A stretch of DNA of 15,018 nt from Candidatus Bathyarchaeota archaeon. GTDB lineage: Archaea > Thermoproteota > Bathyarchaeia > RBG-16-48-13 > GCA-020355125. The number at the start of each line of letters is the position of its first letter. Position 1 is the stretch's first letter. Both the position numbers and the translations under genes were made by a program. Of the stretch, positions 14,956 to 15,018 are shown piece by piece. The notes under the pieces are model-generated. The model saw nothing but the letters and a program-made list of their open reading frames with translations. It was not told the DNA's origin and ran no database searches. The stretch is from contig JAOZHK010000116.1 in the NCBI GenBank assembly GCA_026014905.1, forward strand, positions 1 through 15,018, read 5' to 3'.

Positions 14956-15018
14956 ATGAGTATTCGTGAAATGAAGGGTAAGCGTCGCGCTTTTCTCTAT
15001 ATCGATGTTTCGACAGGG
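14956..15018 (+). CDS. Start of a gene running off the edge, possibly aldehyde:ferredoxin oxidoreductase
   Basis: ATG 14956 opens 21 codons to the last base of the window: MSIREMKGKRRA followed by FLYIDVSTG. AGGGA lies six bases upstream, a good ribosome site. Aldehyde:ferredoxin oxidoreductases of the tungsten/molybdopterin family characteristically begin with a short segment ending in a hydrophobic strand plus V/I-D/N-L/V-S/T-T-G, which this matches. Twenty-one residues cannot prove it. ATG 14971 is an alternative start. Such an enzyme would fit a ferredoxin-linked amine and aldehyde pathway. Confidence 0.5.
   Translation, partial: MSIREMKGKRRAFLYIDVSTG

Overview
The window reads as bacterial chromosome, densely coded, with short gaps, classical AG-rich ribosome binding sites, and frequent TTG and GTG starts. 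No RNA gene, transposase, integrase or CRISPR array was found. The gene families (class II superoxide reductase, Old Yellow Enzyme-like reductase, ferredoxin-rich amino-acid dehydrogenase, possible aldehyde:ferredoxin oxidoreductase) fit a Bacillota-like anaerobe, microaerophile or facultative organism. I cannot name the genus, and the phylum is a guess from style rather than a marker gene.

Left part (1-4663). A possible tail of a plus-strand gene (1-72) meets a minus-strand series: a gamma-glutamyltransferase-family Ntn-hydrolase with an unusual substrate pocket, an Old Yellow Enzyme-type NADH:flavin oxidoreductase, an aldo/keto reductase, and a class II superoxide reductase with all its iron ligands. 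The gap at 1749-2165 holds two alternating purine-pyrimidine tracts and a repeated TGTCGACA palindrome. The longest such tract (4206-4231) lies just before the aldo/keto reductase.

Middle (4932-9573). A fosmidomycin-resistance-like MFS transporter overlaps by four bases a cytoplasmic phosphodiesterase of the alkaline phosphatase superfamily. The two are therefore probably made together and handle one substrate. A second aldo/keto reductase follows, converging on a lone ABC ATPase gene on the minus strand.

Right part (9709-14706). This is the core of the window: a tightly packed plus-strand operon. It begins with a D-2-hydroxyacid dehydrogenase. Then come five redox genes: a small [2Fe-2S] protein, an FAD/NAD(P)-type flavoprotein, a two-cluster ferredoxin, a BFD-type [2Fe-2S] protein and a DAO-family flavoprotein. 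Together they look like a fully split version of the dye-linked L-proline, D-hydroxyproline or opine dehydrogenase complexes. The operon ends with a 148-residue protein of unknown family.

After a roughly 250-bp repeat-rich non-coding stretch, the first 21 codons of another gene run off the right edge; their sequence resembles the start of tungsten/molybdenum aldehyde:ferredoxin oxidoreductases. A reasonable but unproven reading is a catabolic locus that oxidises an amine or amino acid and passes electrons to iron-sulfur carriers, with hydroxyacid, aldehyde and amide steps supplied by the neighbours.
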